A stretch of 64,000 bases of DNA from Hirudo medicinalis (lineage: Eukaryota; Annelida; Clitellata; Hirudinida; Hirudinidae). The first letter of the stretch is position 1; the number at the start of each line of letters is the position of its first letter. The stretch spans positions 108,245 to 172,244 of the forward strand of contig MPNW01000037.1 in NCBI GenBank assembly GCA_011800805.1, given 5' to 3'. The position numbers and the translations under genes were made by a program. The notes under the pieces were generated by a model. That model saw nothing but the letters and a program-made list of their open reading frames with translations, made no database searches and was not told the DNA's origin. Positions 1 through 11,949 of this stretch are shown one piece after another.

Positions 1-608
1 AGCAATTGATCAAGAAACACCGACAGAATTTATATTTTCATCCCAGCGATTTGCAGCAGCACTTGGATACAGAATTGTTAAATGAATTGCTTTCGAGTGC
101 ATGTTCAAAGAAAATCTCAAGGACACATAAATGTAGAAATATTGGAACAGTCTCTGATCCTGAAGACAGCTTTGCTGATGATTCGCATAAAGGCTTATCA
201 CTCGCAAACAAAAACGCAAAAACATTAAAATTAGACTGTCAACAATCCACGGAAGGCCTTCTATCGACGACCAAATATGGCAGTTTATATTCCAGCCTAT
301 ACAAAATGCTTGACGACAGCATCAGCAAGCAGCAGCCACAACCAGAAGAATCTATGATCTCTTGTCCCCATTGTTCAGAAGGCAGCGGACATTTTGATTG
401 TCTCACAAAGCATAAAGCTGATTGTCCTTATCAGGTTCACGAAGCAATTTTGAGATTCTCCAAGAATGCCAACTCAAACTCTGATCTCGAGACGGGTTTA
501 TGTGCAAAATTAACTAGAGCCCATCTCCAAGAAAAGTTGAAAATGAGACAGGATGAAATGAGGAAACAGAAACAATCTAAATCGACATTAGATGAAAAAA
601 GCTGTTGA
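1..608 (+). CDS. 3' terminal exon of an unidentified protein with a Cys/His cluster
   Basis: The reading frame is open from the window edge to a TGA at 606-608, so the 5' part lies outside the window. The first two bases (ag) could be a splice acceptor or simply coding. The visible ~200 residues are polar and Ser/Lys-rich, with a compact CPHC...HFDCLTKH...DCP cluster around residues 120-141 that could bind zinc. A Lys/Gln/Arg-rich, coiled-coil-like tail follows. An AATAAA at 638-643 is 30 bp past the stop, supporting a true 3' end. It converges with the Kir gene, leaving only 180 bp between stop codons. I do not recognise the family; a zinc-finger adaptor is possible but unproven. Confidence 0.55.
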   Translation, partial: QLIKKHRQNLYFHPSDLQQHLDTELLNELLSSACSKKISRTHKCRNIGTVSDPEDSFADDSHKGLSLANKNAKTLKLDCQQSTEGLLSTTKYGSLYSSLYKMLDDSISKQQPQPEESMISCPHCSEGSGHFDCLTKHKADCPYQVHEAILRFSKNANSNSDLETGLCAKLTRAHLQEKLKMRQDEMRKQKQSKSTLDEKSC

Positions 609-788
609 AAATCCCTTAAAATATTTTAAGTAAAACTAATAAACTAAATATTTTAATAAAAATACAAATCAAAAGTTGTTATCAAATACCGTAAATGACA
701 AAATGATAAACAGTTTATAATCGACATTAACAATAATTTTTAATTGAGTCCTATCAAAAACCCAACATTAAAACTTGAAAAGCCTAAA

Positions 789-1760
789 TTAAAGTTCTCC
801 ATCAAACAAAAACAATCGTCCCTTGTCTTTTTTCTTGAATACCACATTAAAATCGTTATCAAACCATTTAAAATCTGCCCCAGAATATGTTATTGAAGAT
901 TTATAAGGTGCCCCTGATTGGCTGACAAAGCATTCAATGGTGAGGTTTATGATAAGAGAATGAGGGACGTCTTCCAACTTGTGCCTGAGGTTCCACAAGG
1001 TACTGTGTTCGTCAATTCTATGGTAGAGGCTCATCGGCCATTGGAAAAGAATGAATTCTGTGTCGGTTTTGGAACAGTTATCGTCATATGAAAGAGGGAG
1101 ACTGTACTTTTTGAAGTGGATCCGAGCTTTGAAACTGTCAGGCAACAAAGATAGGTTTAGCACTTCATCTTCTTCGTCGCTGTCATCAATATCGTCATCT
1201 TCGCAGTGGGTAACACTAGCGAAAATCTTTACTTGGGACAGAGTTTCTGCGGTTAACTTCAATATTTTGAATTCCAAAATCAATTCCTCGTCTTTTGATT
1301 TTTTTATCGTTACGAAATTTCCGAATTTCAATATTTTTCTCCTAGCAAATTTACTCACAAGTTTTTGAGAGAAGAGACCGGTAACTATTGTTTCAATGAA
1401 ACAACCAACAATCAATTGCACCATGAGAATAATTATGGTATCCAGGCAGTCGGGATTCATCACTCGAGTTCCATAACCTATAGTTGTCTGAGATTCAACT
1501 GAAAAAATTATTGCTTCCACAAGGTTTGGTACTTCTTCCAGACAGGCCTTTTCCAGTTCAACTGTGGATCCATTGTGGAAGGCATCAGAATTTTGAAGAG
1601 AAACGTTTCTTGTCAAGGAAACCAGATACCACACAAATCCGAATATTATCCAACTCCCTGCGAGTACAATCGAACCGAAAGTAATAAGAAATTTGATGGA
1701 ACGATTTTCTAAATCGGGTCTCAAATGTTTTGAACTCCATTTTCTCAACTCTGCGTTCAT
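789..1760 (-). CDS. Inward-rectifier potassium channel (Kir/KCNJ family)
   Basis: An intact frame of 323 codons from ATG 1760 to TAA 789. It has two membrane segments around a pore: TM1 about residues 23-49, pore helix and selectivity filter TIGYG at 93-97, then TM2 about 108-130. The pair of extracellular cysteines that brackets the filter in Kir channels is present (residues 72 and 105). The TM2 'rectification controller' position (IVGCFIETI) is Glu123, as in some weak or intermediate rectifiers, rather than Asp or Asn. The cytoplasmic beta-sandwich region is recognisable but carries an unusual acidic run (EDDDIDDSDEED). The protein is shorter than usual (360-430 aa) at both ends. An in-frame TGA 12 nt upstream of ATG 1760 argues for this start unless a short 5' exon is spliced in. 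The channel sits in a membrane and sets resting potential; the vertebrate subtype cannot be assigned. Confidence 0.88.
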   Translation of the reverse strand: MNAELRKWSSKHLRPDLENRSIKFLITFGSIVLAGSWIIFGFVWYLVSLTRNVSLQNSDAFHNGSTVELEKACLEEVPNLVEAIIFSVESQTTIGYGTRVMNPDCLDTIIILMVQLIVGCFIETIVTGLFSQKLVSKFARRKILKFGNFVTIKKSKDEELILEFKILKLTAETLSQVKIFASVTHCEDDDIDDSDEEDEVLNLSLLPDSFKARIHFKKYSLPLSYDDNCSKTDTEFILFQWPMSLYHRIDEHSTLWNLRHKLEDVPHSLIINLTIECFVSQSGAPYKSSITYSGADFKWFDNDFNVVFKKKDKGRLFLFDGEL

Positions 1761-2247
1761 TTTAAAAAACAAACTTCAAACCAACAAACTTGTCTAACAC
1801 ATCTACAAAACAGCACGAAAGTTGATCTCTGAAGCTAAGTAGTAGTAGAAGGCCAACTCATTAGAAATTTACAAGCGAACCTCATGAATTCAATTGTAAA
1901 ACGATCCGCTTTGATACCTTGGAGTTACTTCGACGACATCGGATGCAAAATAAATTTCCATTTTATTTATGTATTTACATTATCCAAATTATTATTACTT
2001 GCACCATGCAATCTATTAACTTGTTGTAGTAATAATTACATATCACTTTACTCACTTTTTATTTATCAAATACTTATTATTATATACGTTAGGTTCAAAA
2101 TAAGATTTACGATGATGATGGAAATGACTTTAAATTTTGAGAAAACTTCTACGGCTAATCAATTAAACTAATATTTTGTTAATAACTGAAGAATTTGTTA
2201 AATATATAATTACTTTTCTTCACATTTGTGGCACTTTTACTCTTTCT

Positions 2248-2584
2248 TCATTTTTCTGGCAACATGAGCCAAAGCATGTTTGCTACGTTTTCGTTCAAGT
2301 TCTCACAACCTATAAAATTAAAATTTAAAATATAGATTTTTACATGATTGATAATTTCATTTTATCTGATATCACAAAAATGAAGGAAATCATTATTTGC
2401 AAGCATTAATTACAGTTAGTAGTAGTAATGTTACTACCCTTACTTTCTCCGTAACACCCACGAATTTTCTAAATATACCTTCTAGCTCTTCTGCATTCAA
2501 TATTGCTGTCCAAGATTACATATTGTATATTTTTCAATTACCCCACCAGTGAAAAATCAACTTCAATCTTGCTCCTTCAATATT
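2248..2584 (-). CDS. Last three exons of an unidentified gene (candidate)
   Basis: Three short exons join in phase on the minus strand: 2542-2584, 2479-2505 and 2248-2309 (TGA stop). Each has an AG acceptor (ttacag, gacag, ttatag) and a GT donor (GTAATT, GTATAT). The joined peptide begins NIEGARLKLIFHWW, continues AILNAEELEG and ends CENLNENVANMLWLMLPEK. Phase agreement across three exons is the main evidence; no family is recognised. Upstream exons are uncertain. Alternative candidates at about 2655-2680 and 2890-2975 do not give a single convincing frame. It lies between the Kir gene (same strand) and the BRI3-like gene (opposite strand). Confidence 0.4.
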
Positions 2585-3263
2585 CTGTAAATGTTATTTT
2601 AAAAATAATAATTAAGGCAAAACCAACTCAGTCTGACGAATCAGGACCCATAGACATGTTTATCTCGATGAGGTCTTGAACTTCGATCTTCAGGAGATAA
2701 GAATCGATCGATGATTCCATGTATTTACGCCAAGTGCGATGATTGAGCTCCACATAAAAATAATAATAGTGTGTTCTTTTATGCGTACATTATCTGCAAT
2801 CATAGGTTTTGACATATTTGCATATGTCACAATAGTTTGGTGATTAACATTCAGTAAATGTTCATAATTATCATCACCTTTACACCCACTTGTGTCCGAA
2901 CTCTTGATAATCACTATCACACAATCTGGGACGCATTTATTCCTTATATCTTTGGCCTTCAATTCTTTCATCGGTTTCGAGAGACTTCAGTAAAAACAAG
3001 TTACCAGTTTGATGCTCATTATTTCACAACCTGTAATATTTACTGTTTTACAACCTCTATTTCAATGCCTTATGTCGAGGTTGACCAATTTTATTAAAGG
3101 AAATTTCTATAGACCAGCATAAATTGGAAAAGTTACTTTTGGAGATAATTGAATTTCAACGGAAAGGTGATTCTGAAGTTTTGAATTTATTTGGAAAATA
3201 ACATTTGCATTTGTACGCTTTAAAGCAAAAAATTTTATATTTTCCAAAGTTCCAATTGCAATC

Positions 3264-3888
3264 ATGTCAAGTCAGCCTCCTCCTCCGTATTCACAGCCTG
3301 CTCCTCCTTATCCACAGCCTGTTTCTCCGTATCCACAGCCTCAGGGACCATATGTCCAATATACCACTCAACAGATAACAACCACCCAGCCAATATCCAC
3401 TGTTACCATCATCAGAAATAACTGTTGCCCCAAATGCAATGTCAGTTGAAATTATAAAACTTATTTGTCCTGTTTTATTTTAAAAAGTGTAATTAGGAAT
3501 TCGTGTATAGATTAATATCTGTTCAGGTAATAATAAACTCATTCCAAAGATTGTATAATAATTACTAAATAAGATTTATATAAGATTTTTTATAATAATT
3601 ACTATGTAAGATTTTACAGTAACTGTTCATTCTATTTTCATTAAATCTCTTAAAAGGTTTACATTTAATTTACTAAAAATGCTAAAAAAAGCTAAATTTC
3701 GTATAACACGTGTGAATTTTAAATTTCCTTCTAATAAATGATTTATTTGATTTCAGAATGGATCAATAGTTGAGACCTTCACCCTTCCTGGATTATGTTG
3801 CGCTATTTTCTTCTTCCCAATAGGAATTCTGTGTTGCATGCTTTGGAAGAGAAAAATTTGTGATAATTGCAGATCCATTTTTTTATGA
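3264..3888 (+). CDS. BRI3-like (brain protein I3) small membrane protein
   Basis: Two coding exons, 3264-3440 and 3757-3888, phase 0, giving 102 residues (human BRI3 about 125). The N-terminal third is Pro/Tyr-rich with repeated PPPY/PPYP-type PY motifs, as in the family. The intron falls inside the cysteine knuckle NCCPKCN|NGSIVETF, which matches the BRI3 pattern CPxC-G-xxTF. A hydrophobic segment (LCCAIFFFPIGILCCMLW) follows, then a second CxxC (KICDNC) near the C-terminus. The alternative donor at 3445 would hit a stop, so 3440 is chosen. AATAAA lies at 3945-3950. BRI3 proteins localise to endolysosomal membranes and bind partners through PY motifs; that role is inherited from the family and not shown here. 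Confidence 0.87.
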
Positions 3889-3950
3889 AGACTGAATTAT
3901 TTGTAAATTAATCTATTATTTTTAATAATTGTTTCTAACCAAAAAATAAA

Positions 3951-5086
3951 TATAAATTGACGAATGATTCTTAAAATAGTAATTTAAATTAGTTCACAAT
4001 AAGTTTATTCTGCTACAACGAAGTGGTGCTAGAATCGGATAATTAATTGATGGTCATCATTAACTTTGTGCGCGACAGTTTTTTCTGGGATGTGATATTT
4101 CCTATTTATTATTACTTATTTTATTATCATCAGAGAAGAGTTTAATCATGCAAACATTACAGCTCTGCATAACCTTTAAAAATCGAAGTTGATAAGTTGC
4201 CAAATTCTCAGCATTTTGCAAAAACATTACTGGACGAAATATTTGGCTCTATGCTGAAATATCTGATAATTGTAAAACATTGTGCTCTTTCAATTTGTAA
4301 TTAAATTTTACGGCTTTTATTTTTGAAATAGCGCGACTTTTAAAGTTGTAGTAAGTGCTCTGTTGAATATTAATGACTTGAATGTGGAATTCCCACATTA
4401 TTCATTTGACCCAAAGATTTGCATCTGATTGTGTGGCTGCATTACAAACAGGCAGCAGATTCGTGTGACAGTCATTCGTCACTTATGACTAACAGCTGAT
4501 TTGCTTTGTTCTACGAATTTCTAGCAATTTCTAAGCAATTCGATAATTTGAGTAAGTTGCTATTTCGGAAAAATAATGACGTTTATTCAACAAATTAAAA
4601 TTTTAAAACGTTTTATTATTGTAACTGCTAAGATCAGATAGTAGCTGATTGCCTCAAAACCAAATAATGCATATTTTCGATGAATTAACAAATTTACAAA
4701 ATTATTTGTTGGCTGTTAATTATTTGAAGGATCACTTTTGTGTTGACAGAATGAAGTCCAAAAACAAAAACAATGCCATAGTAACAGTTTCAAAATTACT
4801 TTTTATCTAATAAAATTTTAGCATTTAAAACTAAATAAAAACTGTTTTAAAACTAAAGCTTCTATTTTTCTTATTTTAATATTAAAATAAATTATTACTT
4901 AAGGACGACAGAAATTATGAACACGAATGCTATTTTGATTAATTTATCGCAGTTGAATAACAATAAGATTAGCAGCTTCAAACCCATCAAAGATTGAAAT
5001 TTCATTAAAAAATAAAACTTAAACCTTTAATCATAGCACAAATGTAACAAAACAATAAGACGAAATTCATGTTCAAGTACCGGGAG
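3951..5086. other. Non-coding AT-rich interval
   Basis: No coding exon with credible splice sites was seen on either strand. It contains a 7-bp-arm palindrome at 4381-4399 (AATGTGG/CCACATT) and runs of A/T. It lies between the BRI3-like 3' end and the mir-9/79 hairpin. On the minus strand it is downstream of the miRNA. Confidence 0.5.
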
Positions 5087-5089
5087 AGA

Positions 5090-5174
5090 TTAGGTCTGTA
5101 TTTCCTTTGGTAACCTAGCTTTATGAAGTATCTCATCTATCACACAGCTAGATAACCAAAGAGAATACAGATAA
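5090..5174 (-). ncRNA. mir-9: microRNA precursor, mir-9/mir-79 family
   Basis: On the minus strand the segment folds into an imperfect hairpin with a ~25-bp stem (about 21/25 paired) and a ~25-nt loop. The 5p arm (5140-5162) reads TCTTTGGTTATCTAGCTGT then GTGA. It matches animal miR-9-5p except for one base near its 3' end, and the seed CTTTGGT is intact. The 3p arm (5104-5124) reads ATAAAGCTAGGTTACCAAAG, the form I associate with protostome miR-79, with seed TAAAGCT. Both arms are in the right order and offset for Dicer products, and pairing extends below them (gtctgtatt / aatacagat). miR-9/79 regulates neural and epithelial targets across Bilateria. It is an apparently independent intergenic transcript; no host gene was seen. 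Confidence 0.9.
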
Positions 5175-5695
5175 GACTTCCAGTGCCTTCACGAATTTTG
5201 ATTAGAATTCTTTTTACCTAAACATTCTTTATACTTTGGATATCCGCAGTCAACCTTTAGTCCGTAATCAGAGTATAATCATGAAAATACATACGCCGAA
5301 CACTCTTGCATTTTTTGTCTCAGGCGTTACTTAGGCGTGTCAATGGAGATCGTAAAACCAAGATTAAATAACTTTCTTACTTCACGTTTTGACTCCAAAA
5401 ATAGAAATATAACATGACCTAGGGAATTCTTGAAATCAGAGCGTCAATAGGAGGAACTAACATGAGTTAGGCATTCACAGGGCCTAAAACTTAGCGGCAT
5501 TATTCGCAAGAAATTCACTCAAACTTTTCAGAACCACCTTTCAAATTTCTGATTTATTGACTTCAGTTTGTGTAATGGCTGGTCCACTGTGATTTTAATT
5601 TTGAAACCATTTGGAAATTTGTGAAGTGTTTTCTTAAGTTCAAATGTGGACCACATTAATGTAAAAGATGTTAGACACCCTCACTTTTATTAACA

Positions 5696-5755
5696 TAGCG
5701 CCTCTGACGCTATGAATATGCGCTATATAAATGAACTACATTTACATTTACATAT
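5696..5755 (+). repeat. SINE 3'-tail fragment
   Basis: The motif tagcgcctctgacgctatg, then a GCGCTATATAAATG box and aactacatttacattta, match the tail of the tRNA-derived SINE at 24303-24472. The tRNA-like head is absent, so this is a 5'-truncated or tail-only copy. The same CGCCTCTGACGCTATG segment recurs at 25933. Confidence 0.6.
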
Positions 5756-6240
5756 TACAGTTAACATTATTAACATGTTTCTGTTTTAATTCAATTTTAA
5801 TTCTGGCATTTTCAATGTTGAAAAGTAAAAGGACATCAATGAAGATATTAGATTAAGATTTTAATGCATCATTACCAAACATTATCAACCAAAGAATGAA
5901 GTTATTCTGGGTGCAGAGCAATCATGCAAATTGATGGTTTTCTATAAAGTAGTCAGCCCAATATTTTGCCAGTCTTTAAAATTGGTTAAAGTCACTTACG
6001 TAAAGTTCCATTAATTAAAAAATAGTGATTATTACAATCCACAATTATTAAATTCATGTTGATGTCCATATTAAGTAAGTATTGCTTACTTTATCACTTA
6101 GACTATTTAATAAAGCCAGTGCAAATCCTCAGAGAGTTGAATATTATGAGCTTCTTAAGCTCTGCATTGCACCTTGAACAACGCTGGGTCAGAATTTCAT
6201 TTTTGAACTGAATGACTTATCACTTCTGTCGTCCTAAGGG

Positions 6241-6318
6241 GAAGTTGTTGAAATTTGAAAGTTGTTGAAATTTGAAAGTTGTTGAAATTTGAAAGTTGTT
6301 GAAATTTGAAAGTTGTTC
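6241..6318 (+). repeat. 17-bp tandem repeat
   Basis: About 4.5 near-identical copies of a 17-bp unit (gttgttgaaatttgaaa). Sharp edges and near-zero divergence suggest a recent expansion. Confidence 0.9.
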
Positions 6319-7570
6319 AATTCTTCGAAATAACTGGTGAGTTTATTAAAATTATAAAATATAAAATAAATAATTAATAATTATTTGTATTAATAAAATC
6401 TAATCTAATCGAGCGTTTTGATTCAAATATGCTCGGGATTTTCCTAGCGAATAAAGTTAAAATTCGCATCATAATTCTCAGGTTAATTAAGTTGCAATTT
6501 GAATTCATTTTATATTTTTGTTAGTCGTTTGTAAATCGCTCCTCCCCAAGTGCTCTTGAGTGCGAGCTGGGTTGCTAACTCATAACGACTGTTTACTGCC
6601 CTCTGAGATATCTTGAAAATTATGAAGTTATTGAGAGCCTTGGAATGTTATTGTTATGACTTTACAATATGATATTTTTTTATAATATGATATTTTTTTT
6701 AATATGACTTTACAATGAATCTAAATCATTAAATGTTGAGGTTTCGATTGTAACATTTACAATCAAGATTATATTATGTTCACATTTTAATTGTGGTCTC
6801 AATAAAAAAAAATGTTCATTTCGAAGAATTTCTAAATCGTGCTTTGCTCAAATTTAATTTATATCTTCATTGTTACATTTACTGGGCTCCCTATTTTACT
6901 TCAAACTCTAACTAAGTGACCTTTGCTAGTTCCAAAAATAAAGAGATTTATCAGCATCAATAAAAATCGTTAAGAATGAAAGCAATAATCGTCAATATAA
7001 CAACAGTCACCTGAATGTGGAATGTTCCAGATTTCCAACGAAGCAATCAAATAGATTTCAATCACGAACAAGCAATCAAACAGATTTCAATCACAGCTTA
7101 TGAAAAAAACTTGTAACGACCAAGGCAAGGGAATTTAAAGGATTTCAGAGGATTCTGTTTGCGATTGAGACAGACCCATTGTTTGTAGGATTCTTGTCTG
7201 GGAAATATCGCAGGGTGGAAACATGCTGCTATCATTTCAACAAATTTGTTAAGTATTTCATTCGTAAATTAATTGTTATTCAATTTTGAATTTGTGCTGA
7301 TTGAATAATTGGATGATTGGAAACTTATTAGATGAAGTTAGATGAGTTTTTTTCGTTAAATGAGAAATTCAAAATTTCTAAGTTTTTAAAGTTTCAAACT
7401 TGTAGGTCTTTTGTAAAATGTGGTCACATTTCAAAATATGATCACGAAAACCGGGTTTAGCATCACAACTACATTATTTTTAGCTCGTCAGTGAGATCAC
7501 GATAAATAATCGTTACTTTTGAAAAAGTGATTTCAAATAAAACATGATGAAATATTTTGATGATGTTGCT

Positions 7571-7668
7571 AATTTCATGTAATTCCATGTAATTTCATGT
7601 AATTCCATGTAATTTCATGTAATTCCATGTAATTTCATGTAATTCCATGTAATTCCATGTAATTCCAT
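7571..7668 (+). repeat. 10-bp tandem repeat (20-bp higher-order unit)
   Basis: About ten copies of aattYcatgt, with T and C at the fifth base alternating at first and then settling to C. The alternation shows a 20-bp higher-order unit made from a 10-bp unit. Confidence 0.9.
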
Positions 7669-10600
7669 TAATTATTGTAACGACCTTTTTGCGATTTTGT
7701 CGATTTTAACGTAAATGTTGTGTTGTATATGTTCGAAATATATGTACCTAATTTCTGATTATGTATTCGTATATATTATTAGATATTCGAAATGTATGAA
7801 TGTATAATTCAAAAATATTAATTTTTGAATCTTGGATTTTCAATTTTATGACTAATGGAAATAATGCCAGCAGTAATTTTGGTTAATCTCTAATTTGGAA
7901 TTCTTCAATTTTAAGATTTTAGTTCACGTTTGAAATCACGACCTGTCTTCATATTTCCTGTGTTTTACTGGTCTCAGTACAGTACACAAAATTAATTTTA
8001 ATTAATTAACCTTCAAGATTTTCGTTTACGACTCTTTGATTACTACACATTGTTGTTATTCGACAACAGATTGTGTTTTATTTGCGACATTTATCAGTAC
8101 AAGCATTTTGTGAAAGTTTTTCAAGGGAAATAAATCTGCAACATGATGTTCATTTCACCGGCCGGGGACATTTTCATTCGTTGGTGGTCTGTAAATAAAG
8201 AAAACCGAATTATGATATTTCATAATTTAATAATCGAAATAATTTGATAGCACGACATGGAAGCATTTACAACGACGAGTTATTCGCAACTTCTTTTCGA
8301 CCGATTATAAAAATATTAATGAAAAACTTCTTGGACATTAATTTAATTGCAACTTAATCATTCTTGTTTTTGTGCAACATTCAGAAAATAAAATGACTTT
8401 TTTGTATTTACGTGTCATTTACAATTTCTTATTTAAAACACGTTTTAAGAATATCTTCATCAACTTTAAATGAAATAAAGCAAAATATTTCTTTCAAAAG
8501 TCGTGCAATTCATTATGAAGTGACGTCTGGAGAATATTTAAACATTCATGCAAAAGCGATTTTAACGAAATTAATCTGAACAATTTAGCAAATTAAGTGT
8601 AAAATATTTTTTTAAAAATACTTTCACAAGTTTCTTTTTGTAAAGTTGTAAAATTCGGGCTCCTTTCTTCTTTTCCAAAAAGGAAGTAAGTTTAAATAAA
8701 AATCGAAAATTGCATTCACCGATGGAATGTGATGCAGAGTAATTGGGAATAAATAAGATTATCTAATATTATTTTTAAATTAAAACATATTTTAGCGTGG
8801 TTACAATGAAAAATATTAGCGACAATAAACTTAACATTAGCCTCACAACCTATAATTATCTTAACAACAAGAAATACAAACATATAGAAAGGAATAAGAG
8901 GCAAAAGAATTGCATTGTGAAATACTTTATAAAAGTAATAATTTAATTTCAAATGTTGTAATTTATTTATAAATAATAATTAATGTATTTCAAATTATTC
9001 TATAATTAAAAAATATATATTACTTATTGGAGTGATTGCATGAGCTTGATATGGAAGAGTGTAGTATTTATTTTAAAGGAAAGAAAGACAATTCATCAAC
9101 CATTTCCAAGTCTGAACTGCCAGGTGCATTTGTACTTTTTGCATTCGTGCAGGACAATTCACCACCACTCCATGCACATAAAATTACATCCATGCACATG
9201 ATTCCAATCTTACTTATCTTTCATTCACTCCATCGATCTTGTTTTAGAACCAGAAATGTTGCTTGTTTCTTGAGATGAAAGCCTGTTGATTGCCATGAAA
9301 TCATGAAACACCAATAAACATTGAAATGCTGAGCATTTTGACATTATTCACCGATCATTTCACATTTTCTTTCAGTTGCCAATCTTTCGAAATCAAATTC
9401 AGTTCTCGATATCTCAATTTTCCATGCGCCGCCTATCGAAGAATCCTTCAGAAAATACTTCTACTTTTCAAATTCTTGTCTGAAAATCAAATAAAGAAGA
9501 TTTATAATCTCACAATTCAAACATTTACTTGAAGAATTTCTGTAATCACAGGTTTTACAAATCATTAAGATGTAAATTCATAACTTAGGGACTTTAATGA
9601 ATGCATTAACATAATATTTGCATAATTAAGATTTTTCAATTTCCTCAAACAACAACGTTTCTGAAAGAAACTAGAATTTTGCGCTATTAAATATTCATAA
9701 ATGTTTTGAGGTGCCATTCATAAAATGGTGAATAATTAGATTTATTTTAAAAAAGAAAATTTAAATGCAAAAATATGCAACATTTATGAGGACAAATAAT
9801 TCTTTTAAGCAGACAAATGTTTTGGAGCAGCAGGTCGTAAATAAGCTTTAATATTCCATAATTTATTTGATATTCGAGTGTTCCTTGAACAACTTGAGAA
9901 ACAATCTTCTTATATTTCACATTAAATGCAAATAATCGCATGAAATACTCGTAAGTGATTAAATTTTAATTATTGTAAGTTAATAATTACTAAATTAATA
10001 AACCACGACAAGCAAACGATATTTGCAATCAAAAACGTATTTGTGTGCTTACGATTATTTCTACGTTGTAATTTGATTATCCTGAAACTTCATATCACCA
10101 TTTTATTTAAATATTTGGAAAACAAAGTCACGTAAACAAGAACAGACATTGACATGACATTGCGATTGTGACGGAAACCAAAAATAACAAGTAACACAGA
10201 ATGCAAGGCTAACTGAATAAACAAAAGATTAATAATTGTTTTAAATATTAATTACTTCAACATGTCATTCACTTCTAACCTGACTTTTGGAAATCGTAAC
10301 AAGTAGTAATTTATAATTTCACTGGAACAACTGCAGACGACGAAGATGCGATGTCAGCCATGATGACGATGACGATGACGATGACGATGGTTGCAAGACC
10401 TTTAAATCTCATATTACAAACTTAATCACCTTAATCGCAAAATGTGCTGAGTGTAAATTATATCCACCAAATCATAATTTTATTTAAATATTCAACTAAT
10501 TCTCACAACCATGAATTATTACTCCATCACAATGAGTCCAAGTCATGGTTATCGATGACTTCATCATTAATAACAATAGACTTATCAACTACTGAGACTC

Positions 10601-11239
10601 CCACAACTGACAGTACTTCAGTAATTGTTGACTGTTGTAGTTTGCATTGGCAGATATTGTCAATCTCACAAGTAACAACGAGCAGTAATAACAAATGGTA
10701 ACATTTATTTCTTCACCGGTGGATCATCCACATCGCAGACTCCGGAACACCGGGACACGTTGTGAGTTACCTGTTGAATCACCTGTACAACATAATCACC
10801 GGTCTTCCAAAGCTTGCGACTGTTCGATGGAGCATGACCGCGCAACCCGACCGAACCAGTCATCCATGACGTCTCCGCTCAATCGAGATTGGAAATTAAA
10901 GTTCACTTTCGCTTTTAATGAGACTCGTTTTTCGACGATTTGATTATTAAATTTCACTTTCGCTGAGATTTTCAAACGAGAAGAAATGCTTGCAAAATCC
11001 TATTCGAATGAATTATTTCTAAGTTGGCGATAAATATTTTTTACGAGTTAATTCTTAAAGTATAGAATACTGGTTAATTTTTTCGAGTTTTTATTAAATG
11101 CTTATGAAGAAAAATAAGAAATCATTCTGGCACATTTCTGGAAATTCTTCGCTTTGTGCGGAAGGGATGGGCTTATAAATCAACTGACAGTCGCTACGTT
11201 TCTGATGCGCTGTGACGGATGCCGTACTTCTTCTTGAGA

Positions 11240-11570
11240 CTCTGTGTATGCTTCAATACCTGCGTATGTACTGCAATACCTGTGTATGCTTCAATACCTG
11301 CGTATGTACTGCAATACCTGTGTATGCTTCAATACCTGCGAATGTACTGTAATACCTGTGTATGCTTCAATACCTGCGTATGTACTGCAATACCTGTGTA
11401 TGCTTCAATACCTGCGTATGTACTGCAATACCTGTGCATGCTTCAATACCTGCGTATTTACTGCAATACCTGTGTATGCTTCAATACCTGTGTATGTACT
11501 GCAATACCTGAGTGTGTGCTGCTATACCTGTTTTTATATTGCAATACCTGCGTATATACTTCAATTTATT
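11240..11570 (+). repeat. 38-bp minisatellite
   Basis: About eight copies of a 38-bp unit built from two related halves: an 18-bp (tgtgtatgcttcaatacc) and a 20-bp (tgcgtatgtactgcaatacc) element. The last copies are more diverged. The unit length is not a multiple of three but has no stop in two frames, so it creates long Cys/Tyr/Ala-rich open frames. These are rejected as genes. Confidence 0.92.
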
Positions 11571-11949
11571 ATCTTCAGTTTACGTGGTTTGCTGAAATGT
11601 TTCCATATTTTTTTTAAGTTCTTCAAAGGACCTGACAATTTCTCAGCATCTGCGCAAGACACAAGATCTTAAACAGCTGTAAAATTTAGGTCAACTAATT
11701 ATTATTATTATAATTATAATTATTAATAATTACATCGATAGATGCAGCATAATTTTTGCAATAATAACTTGTGGTGTATTTATTTCTCTATTTCTAGAAA
11801 GGTGTTAAAAGTGATATTTGATACTGAAGTTTTGAATTTGAATTATTTTGAGATTCAATTTTTATAAAAATCTTGAAATTAATTTTTCTTGATTCTGTCG
11901 GGTGAAAATCTTTCCTGGAGGTGACAATGACAATTCGCCAGCAATGATG

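Larger units (their letters stand above)
5175..11239. other. Long gene-poor AT-rich interval
   Basis: About 6 kb with only short, low-complexity open frames and no exon I can defend. It holds a SINE-tail fragment (5696-5755), two small tandem arrays (6241-6318, 7571-7668) and a GACGAT run near 10365-10388. A somewhat CpG-richer patch lies at about 10715-10880. Promoter and primary transcript of the mir-9/79 hairpin should lie in the near part of this interval, upstream on the minus strand. Confidence 0.5.

Noticed and set aside
2650..2975. Further upstream exons for the orphan gene on the minus strand
   Set aside because: Candidate exons give competing frames, one ending in a stop and one joining with a weak donor, so no single model is supportable.
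7571..7668. Regularly spaced short repeats considered as a CRISPR-like array
   Set aside because: The repeats abut directly with no unique spacers, and the genome is eukaryotic.
11219..11672. Overlapping Cys/Tyr-rich open frames of 130-140 codons
   Set aside because: They are the 38-bp minisatellite read in two frames; composition and periodicity are fully explained by the repeat.
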